Part shown: positions 12,955 through 24,215 of the stretch, piece by piece
Position numbering within the stretch: the stretch's first letter is position 1
How the letters are laid out: each line of letters begins with the position of its first letter
Assembly (NCBI GenBank): GCA_029851415.1
Contig: CM056742.1
Location: forward strand, 133,598,715 to 133,662,714
Direction: 5' to 3'
Origin: Eretmocerus hayati
Taxonomy: Eukaryota; Arthropoda; Insecta; Hymenoptera; Aphelinidae
Length of the DNA stretch: 64,000 nucleotides
Notes under the pieces: model-generated
The model's database searches: none
The model's input: only the letters and a program-made list of their open reading frames with translations
Told to the model about the DNA's origin: nothing
Translations under genes and position numbers: made by a program

Positions 12955-13426
12955 CGCTCGAGCCGTACAGGAACCGCAATTCTGTCATCGCATCTTCATT
13001 ATGATATGCGCGCGCGCGCACTTTGAAAAAGTGATTTTTTCGTAAATATACGTATATATAGCGATGCACAAATATAGATCAACCGGCTATTTGGTTTTAA
13101 AGTGCGCTTGCGCGACAGCTTAGTTCTCACGTTTCCTCGCAAGCACCCGCTGTGCGGCGCTACTGGATGATGTACCGGCTATACGACCCCCCCAAATATC
13201 GTCTTCTCTCAAATGTCGCGTGCTCACAATAAAGCAACAACGCGAACGCATGCCGCAAAGTCATCATAACTTCAGGGAATGGCGTTCGTTCACCCACGTG
13301 CGGCCTTAGTGTTTTTATCCTTTTTCAATAAATCAAATTTGCGCAGTTTTGGTTTGAACGTATAGAAGAATCTATGCGCTTGCAGCTTCCGAAATTTGCG
13401 CGAGGATCAGCAGAAACAGCCGCAGG
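12955..13426 (+). promoter_or_regulatory. Putative promoter and 5' leader of the sugar transporter
   Basis: A CpG-containing, locally GC-rich stretch directly upstream of the transporter start codon. It includes a GCGCGCGCGC run near 13010, a TATATATA at 13053-13060 and an E-box-like CACGTG at about 13296. The start codon at 13427 sits in GCCGCAGGATGAG. The transcription start cannot be placed from sequence alone, so limits are approximate. Confidence 0.35.
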
Positions 13427-13477
13427 ATGAGCACCGATTCGCAGGCCAGTAACGGAGCTGCCGCCTCGGATTCCCTG
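13427..13477 (+). CDS. Transporter exon 1 (N-terminus)
   Basis: Encodes MSTDSQASNGAAASDSL, a small polar cytoplasmic leader, and ends in CTG|GTGAGT (phase 0). It was chosen because the phase fits exon 2 exactly and the ATG follows a promoter-like region. Without transcript data this is the least certain exon of the gene; an alternative first exon is possible. Confidence 0.7.
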
Positions 13478-16400
13478 GTGAGTTTTTTTTATTATCGATC
13501 TCGGTACTATTATGGTGTAGATATTTGTGCGATATGGAGTATCTATTGAAAAAAATTTGAGGCATGGGAAAACCTCAACGTGTCTGCGGTAATACGCCGC
13601 ATGCACATCAGAGCGGTGCGGCGACGCACGCGAGCGCGTCTGACGCAACGTGCGCCTGCGCCCCTTGCAACCCCGCTAGCAAGCTCTTTTTGAATCGAGA
13701 GATAGGCATAGAAAGAGATATGATAATGTGATATGATGCATGAATCGTGTTGTGATGGATTTGAGAATGGAATATGGTCGAATGATGAGCTTGATGAGTT
13801 GTTTTGTGAGTGCGGTATTATATTCAGAGCGGAGTTCCATTATTATTATAACTATTCTCTTCTTTAATGAGATTAGGTTGTTTCGTATCCGTGTGAGACG
13901 GTGATACTCAAGATTGTCTGGTCTGGCAGAGTATCTTTAGATAAGCAACGATATTTTTGAGGAGAAAGCGTGGTCGTCGCGTGGGATGAGTCGCAAAGAA
14001 AGCATGACATTTACTTAGCCTGCAGCTACACTTTCCGTGATAAAGATAAAAAGTAATCGCGGGGTAAACGAAAATTGTTGGGCTGACTTTTGAATCTTTC
14101 ATAAGCGTAGTTTGCTTTCCTCACTGCACTCGGCTATTAATATTTTATTCAGAACTTGATTTAGGGATCAGTAGTTCTACAAATGAAATCATGTACATAC
14201 AGACAAATAAGATGGTAGTCGATGGATTCCGACTATTGCAAAGTCTATCTGATTGGTTATCTTGAATTCAATAAAGATTTAAGAATCATGCAGGAATACA
14301 TATCTGGTAAAATTAATGAAGACAAGTGTCCCCAACATGCCCTTATTCTTGAAAAAAAAAAAAAAAAAAAAAAAATGTAAACCGGCCATGAAGTGGATAA
14401 TATTAAATTTTTATCAGGCTCTTATTGGTCCATTGAATTCCCGAGCGGAGCCAGCAAAACCAGCCCCCCGACCCCGAAATATCCGTGCAAATACGGTGCA
14501 GAACTCTTTCTTGTCGTCTTCAGGGCCTCAAATCGCCCCTGTTGATACCGATTTTGGGCCCGAGAGGTAAAGAATTGTTTTCGTTTCTCTGCAACCACAT
14601 TTGAAGCGTTCTCATTAATCCGGATCCCTATTTTCGATTTATTTTGAAGGTAAAAATACACCCTAAGTCGTTAAAAAGGCCATAATCCGCACCTTTTCGA
14701 GATCACCAGATGGGGGCATGTTGGGTACACACCAATTTTGGCCTTCATGTTCTGCAAACGTTCTCCGTACTTTGTTCATAGAATCGCTCAAAATCCAGTA
14801 GAGGAATTTGATAGTCTTTGAAAAAAACTGAATGCCTTCAAGTCCATTGAGATTATGGTCGAACCAAAAAATTTTGGCGCCGGTTTATAAGTGAACACGA
14901 TTTCATCGGTAATTCCTTGGTTGTGCAGAGATAAATTGAAAACTCACTCCAAATTTTCCAGGGCATGCAGAAATCATTTTGGGTCAGTATCAACCACCAC
15001 TCATCAACTCTCGTCTCAACTCCTCATACCTTAACATCACACACGTAGATTTGGAGGAAGGCTTGAGAGTGCATTCCTGAGATCAGGATATACGGCACGT
15101 TGGGTACAATTGTCTCATAACTCGCCCCTAACATTATGTAAATCGTAATATGGCAAACAAAGATGGGTAGCAACTTTTATGATCGCGCTATTAATGCACG
15201 ATGCACATACATACAATAATTACAATACCATCTATATAATTTCTAGATCATACATGCACGCACTAATTTGATTCGATATATCTAATCTCCTTGGATTCAC
15301 GAGGACGTTTGAAAGAGCACTTTTGAGATCTTGGAAAGACCTCTCGATTCATGGGGCTGAAAAGTTTTTCGGTACACGATCTATAATGAAAATTGTCTTG
15401 GTTTCATACTCTGTTCGATCAAAAAACAAAATATAAGTAATGCTTTGAGTTGGTACCCTGATAACTACTGTGCTCAAACCATCAACTGGTTGAATCTCAA
15501 AGAAACAATGTGGTGGTCCGGGAGTTCAAGGCGGAGTTGCTTCGCCATTATAACAATTTTCCATGACACGGGTGTTAAAGTTTATACCAACACAAAAAGT
15601 TATTTCGAAAAGTATGATCGTTTCCATGAGATCGAGATAGGCACACAAGGAGTCGTGAGTTTTAACCCAACCAAAACGGGGTACCTCTTAACTTCAGACA
15701 TCTGGAAAATTTTGATAAAAGATACTCTCGGAATCAACATAAAAAAAGGAATATTGTTTGTGTATCGTTACGCCGGTTATGTCCAACAAACGAGACAATG
15801 GAGGATTTGACCGAGTAGTTGAATTTCGATCCATATTTTATCCGTCGTTTTATGCGTCTAAGTAATTGAATGTTGATTTATTCGTATGCAGTACAAAACG
15901 CTCTCAATATGATACGAATATTTCTGCTCTTTATTTTAGCAGTGTTTAGAGCAAACAGGGGTTGTGGGTTGCATAGCCACGTCAAGATATTGACGATGCA
16001 CCTGTGGCAGTCAGGTGGGTTGGTGAGCTGGTAGATGAGTAGGTGAGTGGGTATAGGTGGTTGGGTGGGTCCAGGGTAAACGGGTTGGTGGATGGATAAA
16101 TAGATGGGGGTGAGTGAGTGGACGAGTATAGGCGAGGTAGATATACTGGTTGGGTTTTCACTGACATCAATTGATCAATACTCAATATTCCTTAAATATC
16201 TTTCCTGAACTGCAAAATCACTGGAACATTGACAAGTAAATGGGCGATGACAAGAGAGGCTACTATCATTAATTTATCATCAATTCTCAAAGAACTTTCT
16301 TATTTTGTTGAAGCTCTCATACAATCTCCCCTTTCCCAGAGAACCAATGTGTCTTCATTAACAATTTTTGTATTTGGAGTGTCTTGTCGGAACCCTCACG

Positions 16401-19400
16401 AATAAGAGAAGACGTTCGTATTAGATGAATTTGATTTCGGGCTGAGATCTTTTTAAAAATGACTCATCAGATTCCGCCCATCTCCGGTATCTAGCTTGGA
16501 CTAATAACAATCATAATTCCAGTTGACGGACGATAAAAAAATTTTGGATGCCCAAAACATGGATGGTGACAATGTCAAACGAAACACTACAAGGACGCAA
16601 TGGAAACAATGGGCTGCATGTATTTCTGGTAAAAAATGCACTATTCACTATTTTGAATGTCACATTCGATGGTGTGCGCTGTCTACAACGGAATATAGCT
16701 CATATCTTTCCGAAATTTTAAAGAACAAATTACAACCAAGTAATTGAAAAATCTATCTAGTCATAAACCCGTCACAAAAATTATCTTACCGCTAATAGAA
16801 GAGTCTGTGGATTATTACTGTTTTGACAACAAGTTTTTCCCCAAAAAGTACATTAACGCACAAGGCTGCCTTCTAAATGAAATAAAATTTAGAAAAAAAA
16901 CAAGTCTGCCTTGCCCTGATCGAAATATACCTAATGAATCAAACAGTGCTATACCAAAGACGATCGTAAGAATTATAGGTAAATTTGAAGTCTCATTAAC
17001 TCTGATCGCTTAAGTCTTGGGCTCTATTGTGAGTGAGATTCACATGTGAGCACTTTCAAATTTTACAAAATATCTCTGTAAGAGTGTCCATTATTCCCCA
17101 ATACTTTTATATAGACTTCTTCACCCCTTAAAGAGCCTCTTTATGGCCAGAAATGATAGTAAAAACTTCAAGGGTAGGCTGAAAAAGGTCCAAACTCCCT
17201 CCCCCCCTCCCGTAGAGCTATGGATCGTGATTTTTGGGCCAAATGTTTACCTCAGTTTATTGGTCTTTTGTGCACATGCGCGTGATTAACTTAGACTAGT
17301 GCCTCTGACATTATGACATTATTTTCACTTGATAGCTGATCAAATTCCTTTCAAAGGAGACGATGGGGTCGGCTTTGTGCATAACAACTAAAGCTGTGAC
17401 TGGTTTTGAAAAGTGGAAAAGTTCAAGGTGTCAAGTCTGTGGGTCGAAGTCTGCCGTCGCTGAACTGACGGATTTGACACCTTGGACTCCTTCACTTTCC
17501 GAATCCAGTCACAACTCTGGTTGGCATGCATCAAATCTTCTTCTTCTTCTCTTCTTCTCTTGAGTGGCGACGGGCTGCCACATGCTGCCCTCTTGCCATT
17601 ACCAGGTGAAGATGCATCAAATCAACTCCATCAAGGGGTCGTTTTAGAGGGAATTTTATTAGCTATCGACTAAAGATCTCCCACGCATTGAATCAAGCGC
17701 ATGCGCAGGAGAAACCAAGTACTGAGGAAAAAATTTGACTCAAAAATCACGGAAATGGCTCTACGGAGGGGAGGGGGGGGGGGGTAGAAAATATTTTTTG
17801 CCTACACTCGAAGTTCTCACCTTAATTCCCGGTAATGAAGTTGCTCTTCAGGGGGTGAAGTCTATTAAAAAATAGTGGGAAATAACGGACACCCTAATCT
17901 GTACATTATGGGGGTTACCTCGAGAGCATGCACCAAACGCCCCAGACATGGATTCAGTTAGGTATGCAGAGTTGGGGATGGTTGAGTTTCCAGGCTTCGA
18001 TATGTAAAAGCTGTTCACTCATTGGACTTGTTTGATTTTTATCTGAATTTTTATCTGAATCTGGTACTCGAATTATACTTTTATTCGTCCCCATCAGCAA
18101 CTCTATCAATGGTAGCTGCTGGAACAGTATACGGCTGGACCACCACAACAAAGCCGCAGTTCGTGAATAAGACGAAGTCGTATGCATCTTTCGACGTTTC
18201 CGAAGACGAATTTTCATGGGTCATATCGATAACTGTGATAGGTTCAATGGTCGGCGCACTTTACGGGGCTTATGTAACTACTTCGTAAGTACAAGAATAT
18301 TTGGTACATTGTTCTGATTAGACGATAACTACAAATTCTTCGCATTTCAGATTAGGGCGACGGACATGTTTACTGATGACTTCGATCTTCTACATAGCTG
18401 GTTGGTTATTGGTCATCACTGCTCAAAGGGTTTGGTTCTTGTACGTTTCTCGTTTCATCTTGGGTATAGGTGTTGGAATGTCTTACACAGCCAATCCAAC
18501 GTACATATCAGAAGTTGCCGATGTAAATATTCGAGGAGCTCTCAGTACTCTGACAGCTGTCAATGTCTTTGCTGGTTCTCTAATAGCATGCAGCATCGGT
18601 CCATGGTTCTCATATCAAGTTTTGAATTTCTCACTCTTATCAATTCCACTGCTTTTTATTCTGACGTTTGCATGGTTTCCGGAAACACCGTACTTTCTGG
18701 TTAACAAGGGCAGAGATGCTCAAGCAGAAAAGGCCATTGGCTTTTTTAAAGGTATAAGTAATCAAGATGAGTTGCAAAAAGAACTTGACGAAGTGCGTCG
18801 TAACATCGGCGATGACACTGACAGCGAACTTAAATTCAAATTGCAAGATATTCTCCTGTTGAAGAAAGTTCGGAATCTGAGAGCTCTTTGTATTGTTATG
18901 GGACTGATTCTTGGTCAACAAATGAGTGGAAATTTTGCCACCATGCAGTATGTTGAAGACGTATTCCCTAAAGATAACGCTGTGATCAATTCGCACGTGG
19001 CTACAATTATTGTTATTGCTGTTGGCTTAGCGGCAGGTACTCTTTCTACATTAACTGTGGAAGAAGCAGGAAGAAGGCGGCTACTACTCTTTTCTAGTTT
19101 TGCATGTGCAATTACACTTGCAGCATTGGGAATTTATATGACTGTGAGCTCAGAAGGAGCAGACATGAAATCTGTTAATCTCATACCATTAATTGATTTG
19201 ACTATTTTTCAAGTTGTCTACCAGATTGGTCTTGGGACTATGCCTAATTTACTCATTGGAGAACTGTTTCCTACCAATGTCAAGGGTATTGCTGGAGCCA
19301 TAATTACGATTTTCGATGGTTTGATGAGTTTTACAGTGACCAAACTATTTCCCAGTGTTGCACAAGGAACCATGTTCCTAATTTTCTCTGGATCATGTTT

Positions 19401-19563
19401 TATTTTGTTCATATTCATTTATGGATTCATACCTGAAACTAAATGCAAGACTTTTCATGAAATTCAAGAGATCCTTGGTGATCTACGCCCTTTCAGGGTA
19501 TCTGAGAAACAGACCAAATGTTGCCAAGCAAACGATTCGAACGTCAATCGACAAGATGCGTGA
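13427..19563 (+). CDS. Facilitated trehalose/sugar transporter, Tret1-like (4 exons)
   Basis: Joined exons 13427-13477, 16523-16628, 18098-18284 and 18351-19563 give exactly 519 codons (518 aa plus TGA), all with GT-AG introns and compatible phases. It belongs to the MFS sugar-porter family and would move trehalose or hexose down its gradient across the plasma membrane. Visible marks: TM1 about 45-66, LGRR at 116-119, the sugar-transporter signature from RFILGIGVG (149) to ISE...NIR, PETP at 225, QQMSG at 304 in TM7, EEAGRR at 352, GELFP at 418 and PETKCKT at 476. Length and twelve hydrophobic segments fit insect Tret1-like proteins. Odd: the acidic residue of the first D-x-x-G-R-R loop is Thr (TTSLGRR), and the usual PETKGKT has Cys. 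Substrate is inferred. It is the only complete protein gene in the window. Confidence 0.92.
15361..15810 (+). other. 149-codon open frame inside transporter intron 1
   Basis: Open from just after a TGA at 15358 to TGA at 15808-15810, with no in-frame ATG until well inside. The translation looks protein-like (…AIITIFHDTGVKVYTNTK…, then …FHEIEIGTQGVVSFNP…) but matches no family I recognise. A GTGAGT donor-like site lies inside it at about 15655. It might be a decayed gene or transposon fragment, or an alternative exon. It is not needed for the transporter. Confidence 0.3.
16012..16140. repeat. G-rich GGTGGG/GGTGAG low-complexity tract
   Basis: About 130 bp of degenerate repeats of GGTGGGT, GGTGAGT and GGATGGAT on the + strand, in transporter intron 1. 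The many GGG runs on one strand could support a G-quadruplex. Confidence 0.7.
16523..16628 (+). CDS. Transporter exon 2 (cytoplasmic tail into TM1)
   Basis: Acceptor TAATTCCAG|TTGACG, donor TTTCTG|GTAAAA (phase 1). It codes residues 18-52, ending RTQWKQWAACIS. Joined to exon 3 this gives WKQWAACISATLSMVAAGTV, the expected sugar-porter TM1 entry, which is the strongest reason for including this exon. Confidence 0.85.
16744..17013 (+). other. Unassigned open frame in transporter intron 2
   Basis: Eighty-nine codons, opening four bases before the stop that ends the read-through frame of exon 2 and shifted by one base relative to it. The translation (…KIILPLIEESVDYYCFDNKFF…) resembles coding sequence by composition, but no family is recognised and there is no clear start or splice site. 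Together with 15361-15810 it may be a relic of an unrelated gene or transposon. Confidence 0.2.
17079..17897. mobile_element. Large foldback element in transporter intron 2
   Basis: Two arms of about 350 bp fold on each other nearly end to end. The outer ends read AAGAGTGTCCATTATT and, from the other side, TTAGGGTGTCCGTTATT. Next come matching C-rich blocks (CTCCCTCCCCCCCTCCCGTA versus a run of C's and CTCCGTAGAG), then CATGCGC blocks, and an inner hairpin around AAGGTGTCAAGTCTG / GGATTTGACACCTTGG centred near 17457. A CTT-rich tract is at 17538-17561. It has no coding capacity. It ends 200 bp before exon 3. Confidence 0.85.
18098..18284 (+). CDS. Transporter exon 3 (TM1-TM2)
   Basis: Acceptor CCCCATCAG|CAACTC, donor ACTTC|GTAAGT (phase 2). 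It encodes TLSMVAAGTVYGWTTTTKPQ, an extracellular loop, and TM2 (SWVISITVIGSMVGALYGAY). Sequence upstream of 18098 that is also open in frame is excluded because it lacks sugar-porter features. Confidence 0.92.
18351..19563 (+). CDS. Transporter exon 4 (TM3-TM12 and C-terminus)
   Basis: Acceptor CGCATTTCAG|ATTAGG after a 66-bp intron; the exon runs to TGA at 19561-19563. It encodes ten of the twelve membrane segments, the long central cytoplasmic loop (about residues 230-290, charged) and a short Cys/Asn-rich cytoplasmic tail. The frame is intact throughout. Confidence 0.95.
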
Positions 19564-21919
19564 TAGTCTTTAGTATAGATGACTATCATCATGTTTTATC
19601 ATCTTTCTTGAACTGCCAAAGTCATATCATAGTGCTCAATCACATATGAGACATCATGATTCCATGATAATCACAAAATACTCGTGATAAGTTTTTTAAC
19701 CAATTTGTACCAAACAATTTCACTATCAATCTTTGTCGGTCAATCAAGCGATTAGATTCCAAATATTTTTCTACTCTCTCAAACACTATGTGCCATTAAA
19801 CTATAAAAAAATCCTGACCCATTACATGGTTGTAGAAAGGTAAATGTTGCATATGTCCAGATTTTTTAAGCAAGAGATCATTCGTAAGTCTTCCGTAGCT
19901 ATGGGAAGCAACAGAAGACAATGGGCCTATACTTGGGCTAACAAAGTTTAATTCCTGTGTTGAAATTAAATGACATAGATACTGACGAGAACTAGACATT
20001 ATATGATACGAATTTCTCACTTTTTACAAGATGACCATCACTTATTTTTCTTCTCTTGACAAAGAGCTTGTACAGTGGATATTTTTGTAATAAAAATATG
20101 ACTAAGGAATTACATGTCGTTTGTTCATGAAATTGGAAAACTGATGCCCAAAATCTTATCCTGAATCTTAGGAAACCCTATTCTTACCACAAAACTTGTA
20201 AGTATGATCCATTATTTCATGTGTCTCTTTTTGTACCAAAGACTGTGAGGATTCCAGTACTGATTCGAAGAAGGTAAATCATGTATGCTTTCTATCACAT
20301 CAGAATTGCTTACACTCAATTTGAGTCTTTATCACACCGCGATTAAACTAATCTAATCATATTTTTGAGCTCATTCTGTCAGTTTATGAAAATCTTGTGT
20401 CATGCAAGTTCCTTCATTGATATTTGACCATGTCTACTCAAATCAAACTAGCTTCCCAATGTTTACCCGTGAAAAACAATTCATGTCATCATAACCGACC
20501 AAATTATAATATGAGATTTCTTCATGAATATGGGAGCAGGACAATTATTCGGCGTATTTATGTAGTGTACATTGCTGAGGTAGCCTTGAACATCGTTGAA
20601 TAAGTTTCCTGCACCAACTTCTATGAACTTGCTCGCCCACAAAAAGTTCAAGGGTAGCCGGTAATTGTTGCGCATCTTGAATATATTTACAAAATATCCT
20701 GTCAGCTTGACGAAAGGTTGTATGAGATATCGATTGCTGTGACTGGAGGAGTGTTTATGTTCTTTGAGATGTTCTTCCTTGTGTCGAAACAAGATTTGAA
20801 CATGGGCAATACTTAGACTCGTGAAAATGAGTATTTTACTGCATCGATACCGACAGATGAGTATGCCGGATATCTCAAGTGCTTGGATCAGTCTGACGAG
20901 ATTATTCTAAAAGTATCCAGGTGTCAGGAAATTTTTTATATCAACAAAAAGTGTTTGGATCTTACGTTGGCCATTTTTTTTTTTGACAAATCTTATCTAT
21001 GCAATGAGTTCTGTCTTCGAAACTGATTTGTGGGAAGTAAGGATGGTACACGGTATTTAAAATTAGCTGTATGCTCTCATGATACACTTCAACAATCATG
21101 AAATAAATCCGTGAATCATCTCATCAACCCAAAAGTAGTTTGAACAAGATGGCACGATGGTCAAAGGAGCATCCCGAGTAGTAGGGGGCTTTTTTTTTCT
21201 ACAATCACATGGATAGTTGTAAATTTTCAATCGGATTTGAGAGTATTGAAATACACACAGGGGGTGACTTTATGATCTCGCGATTGAACGGGGTCGATTA
21301 GGTGGGCCGACTTTACATCACGAAGCGGAAAATTAATACAGAGTGAATTCATTGTGATGGTATTGATGTTGGCTCTGTCACTGGTACGCAGCGACGCGTT
21401 AATCGAGTTGCGTGAGTGCATTTGTTGTATCATAGTGTCCATGTGACGTGGATGGAGCTTTCAAACAATGATCTCTAGCGTGTTTGCCTGGCGCTGTGTT
21501 TAATATATAGTAGTAATCAATCATGCCACCCCAGTCTATTCAAGGATCTACTCCGACTATGGAAATTCCGTCCGAGATACGCGATTCACATGTGGTTGAG
21601 TCGCAAATTTTTTTTGAACTGTGAGATCTCAACAAGGAAAAAACTATGCACCTGGATGCATTCAATGTGGCATTTGATGATAATGAACGAAAAAGTTTCT
21701 GATTGCCATGTAAAACTCTACATACGGCAATATAAAATTAGCGTAATCTTTTTTGGTATCGATTAAAACGAACACTTCGACCGTGATTCTGGAAGTAAAT
21801 CATGGATGTGATATTTTGTCTTCACTTTTGAATTATCGGGCGCAGATAGTTCCTGATAGTTGGATTTAAAACATGAAAAATCGTTCGAATGGAATTCAAA
21901 TTGAACTGGGTTATTCTTA
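19564..21919. other. Transporter 3' flank and gene-free spacer
   Basis: The transporter 3' UTR probably occupies the first ~540 bp, ending near the AATAAA at 20089. The remainder holds only short ORFs with no recognised domain. Confidence 0.45.
20089..20094 (+). other. Candidate polyadenylation signal (AATAAA), transporter
   Basis: Canonical hexamer about 525 bp past the transporter stop, in an AT-rich context. It is the first canonical + strand hexamer I noticed downstream. Confidence 0.4.
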
Positions 21920-22695
21920 CTCTGGTAAAAATGAGTGCTCTATGATCATATAAAAACATATTCCCGTAAGATCAGTGGTCAGATATGACTACCTATGACT
22001 TATAAAATTCTTAGGTCTCGAAACTTACAAGGGGAGGACCAGACCTTTGAATCACCAATCCTTCCCAAAATTTTTTTACAGTTTTGTGTCACCCAGAATA
22101 TAAAGAATCTAGAGTAACTCCGTCCAATGGGCCTCCTGTCCAGAGAAACAGCCACTGAGATTAGCATTGCTCATATAGGCCTATGTTAACATAACATAGG
22201 CCAAAGACAATGCTAACATTTTCGACCATAGCTCTGAACAGGAGGCCAATTTGACGGAGTTACTCTGGATTCTTCATATTCTATAGGTAATACAAAACTG
22301 TAAAAAATTTTGGACAAGCGCGTTGCTGATCCAAAGGTTTGGTCCTCCCCTTGTTAGTCAAACGTATACAAAGGCAGCTCATACATGGTCCCGAGTTGTC
22401 ATATTCGGGCAGGTGTACGAGCTTTCCTCAATTTTGGATGGGAGCCTAGCAGTTACAAAGCCATGAGCATACTTATTCCGAAGTTTTAACGTGACAAATA
22501 TTTTGAGTCGGCAATGAATCCGCGAATGAAACGCTTCATTCCCGACATGAATACCTATGGCTCAGTATGGAGTCCAATGAAGACTATCATGACTTCATCC
22601 TCATCCTCATGGTCATGAGTGGTCATATATGCCGGTAGTTCAACTGGGGACTTGTTCATTAGAATATGGAAATAATGTGCTTATTTTCATCAGGG
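21920..22695. mobile_element. Older TA-flanked element, split by a later insertion
   Basis: The ends read CTCTGGTAAAAATGAGTGC and, on the other strand, CTGATGAAAATAAGCAC, flanked by TA (21918-21919 and 22696-22697). Left and right parts match the element at 37116-37537 (ATGACTACCTATGAC block, TGAACATG blocks). The family-1 MITE at 22028-22353 sits inside, so this element is the older of the two. TA duplication and CCCTRGTAAAAAT ends suggest a Tc1/mariner-type MITE (inference). Confidence 0.7.
22028..22353. mobile_element. Palindromic MITE, copy 3 of 5 (nested)
   Basis: Ends CAAGGGGAGGACCAGACC / GGTTTGGTCCTCCCCTTG, duplication TTA on both sides (22025-22027, 22354-22356). The arms share the CCAGAGTAACTCCGTC-type block with copies 4 and 5. 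The core here is a tighter palindrome, GGCCTATGTTAACATAACAT followed by AGGCC. Confidence 0.88.
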
Positions 22696-23531
22696 TAGTT
22701 ATTGATGAATCCTCTCAGCTCTTCATGACTAATAGGTGAGTCAATAACCTCTGAAATTTGCATTGAGGGAGATCTGACCTTTAGCCTGGTAGATTTTAAG
22801 TATAGCTCATGTTTTCAATTAGATCCAACGATGTGATATAACATGAAACTTCCAGCGAATAGAAGTCAACTAACACACTGACGCGAGAAAATATATTCAA
22901 AATGCATGATGAGTGATTGAATCAGCACTGCGATGGTTAATTTACACATTCATTAAAACTAGTTGTTTAGAATGGTGGGCTCCAAGATTCCTCGAAACAT
23001 ATAATCCATTTTTTTGCTGGCCGAAGGTTCTGAGTGGCCAAGGAGTAACTGATGGGCTATGCGCGAGCTTTTCATCACGCTGGTCCACGAAGGGCTAGCC
23101 ATTCGCCATACATGTATTTACAAGCATGGAGGTTCACTTCGAAACCCTCAACGATGCATCGTGCCGTCAAACTGTCAAGAGCCAAGGATCTGCCTGCATG
23201 AATCAGCAGATCTGCGGCTTCTGGCCCGGAGAGCATCGGGGGGATTGTTCAGTGATAGCACGCGAAAATTCTCTGAACCATGCGAACGCGCCAACTGCGG
23301 TCATCTTGGCGATGAATTGAGCATCGTCCATTTGACACCGCAACGTCCGCTAATGCATTTATATACAGAGAGGACCCCATCGTTATCTCCCACAGACAAT
23401 GTCACGAGAATTCGTGGTCTTATGTCTATACAAATATACTCGTTCGTGAGGAACTTCTGTGTTTGCTTATTGTGTATTTTAACCTTCTGTAAAAAAATTC
23501 ATTGTTTTTCCGGCAAGATCTGACTTTGTCG
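22696..23531. other. Spacer with overlapping unassigned ORFs
   Basis: Around 23059-23523 two + strand frames (154 and 64 codons) and a 41-codon - strand frame starting MDDAQFIAKM overlap in a locally GC-richer segment. None is recognisable. The segment lies just past the likely 3' end of prophenoloxidase copy 1 and could belong to its transcript or to a neighbouring small gene. Confidence 0.3.
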
Positions 23532-23537
23532 TTTATT
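23532..23537 (-). other. Candidate polyadenylation signal (AATAAA), prophenoloxidase 1
   Basis: TTTATT on the + strand, about 440 bp beyond the stop codon of prophenoloxidase copy 1 in its direction of transcription. Confidence 0.4.
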
Positions 23538-23975
23538 GTATGTAAATATAAATCTAGAAACCTTGCTGAAAACCTTTCTTCACTAAACTTACCAGGACCA
23601 GACTTCTGGACACATCTCTGAGCATTCTCTTGAGTAGCCGGAAGTTTCATCATAGCGACGCCAGAAGAGCTTTGCTTGCTCCTAGCGTGATTTTCATTTG
23701 GAATTACTCTGCCAATGTGTCGAGAATATTCTATGGACTTCATGACTTACCAAGTATGAAGTTGTTCTGCATCAATTTTAGACGACGAATCCTACTCGTT
23801 TCTCACACTTTCGTGCAACGTTTATGAAATTTCATGATAACTTGTAAACATAACAATTCAACAATTTCTAGAGAGTTCCGGAGTCTTACATACGTGTATT
23901 GTCTTGAAGAATAGTACTATTGAGAATTGTTTGCTGATTTACAATTCGTTTTGTACATTGAATTTTCAATGAATT

Positions 23976-24215
23976 TTAGCGTGGAGAACTGCGATTGGGC
24001 CGTTGCTGCTGCCTTGGCTTGATTACATTACTAAATCTAATATTAACTTGTTGCACTTTCATGTTGGGAGTGAGAAACTCGCTCAAGGATTTTACGCCAG
24101 CTCTTGCAGTGCGGTCGAATGGGAATCCCATAGCACGAGCATCCGGGTATTTGCGATCTCTCAATCCACAGAAGCTAATGCTTTCGGAGCAACCACTTGG
24201 ATCTTTCTGATCGAC
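23976..24215 (-). CDS. PPO: PPO1 last exon
   Basis: Acceptor ATGAGCAG|GTCGAT; ends at the stop codon at 23976-23978. It contains the conserved SISFCGLRDRKYPD and AMGFPFDR blocks near the C-terminus, then a basic Gln/Arg/Pro tail. Confidence 0.95.
   Translation of the reverse strand, partial: VDQKDPSGCSESISFCGLRDRKYPDARAMGFPFDRTARAGVKSLSEFLTPNMKVQQVNIRFSNVIKPRQQQRPNRSSPR

Noticed and set aside
18022..18097. Upstream ATG extension of transporter exon 3
   Set aside because: The frame is open but reads a non-family sequence, while a strong acceptor at 18097 joined to exon 2 restores the expected first membrane segment.
23059..23523. 154-codon plus-strand ORF as a gene
   Set aside because: It overlaps other open frames in a locally GC-rich stretch, and the peptide has no domain I recognise; kept only as a note in the spacer entry.
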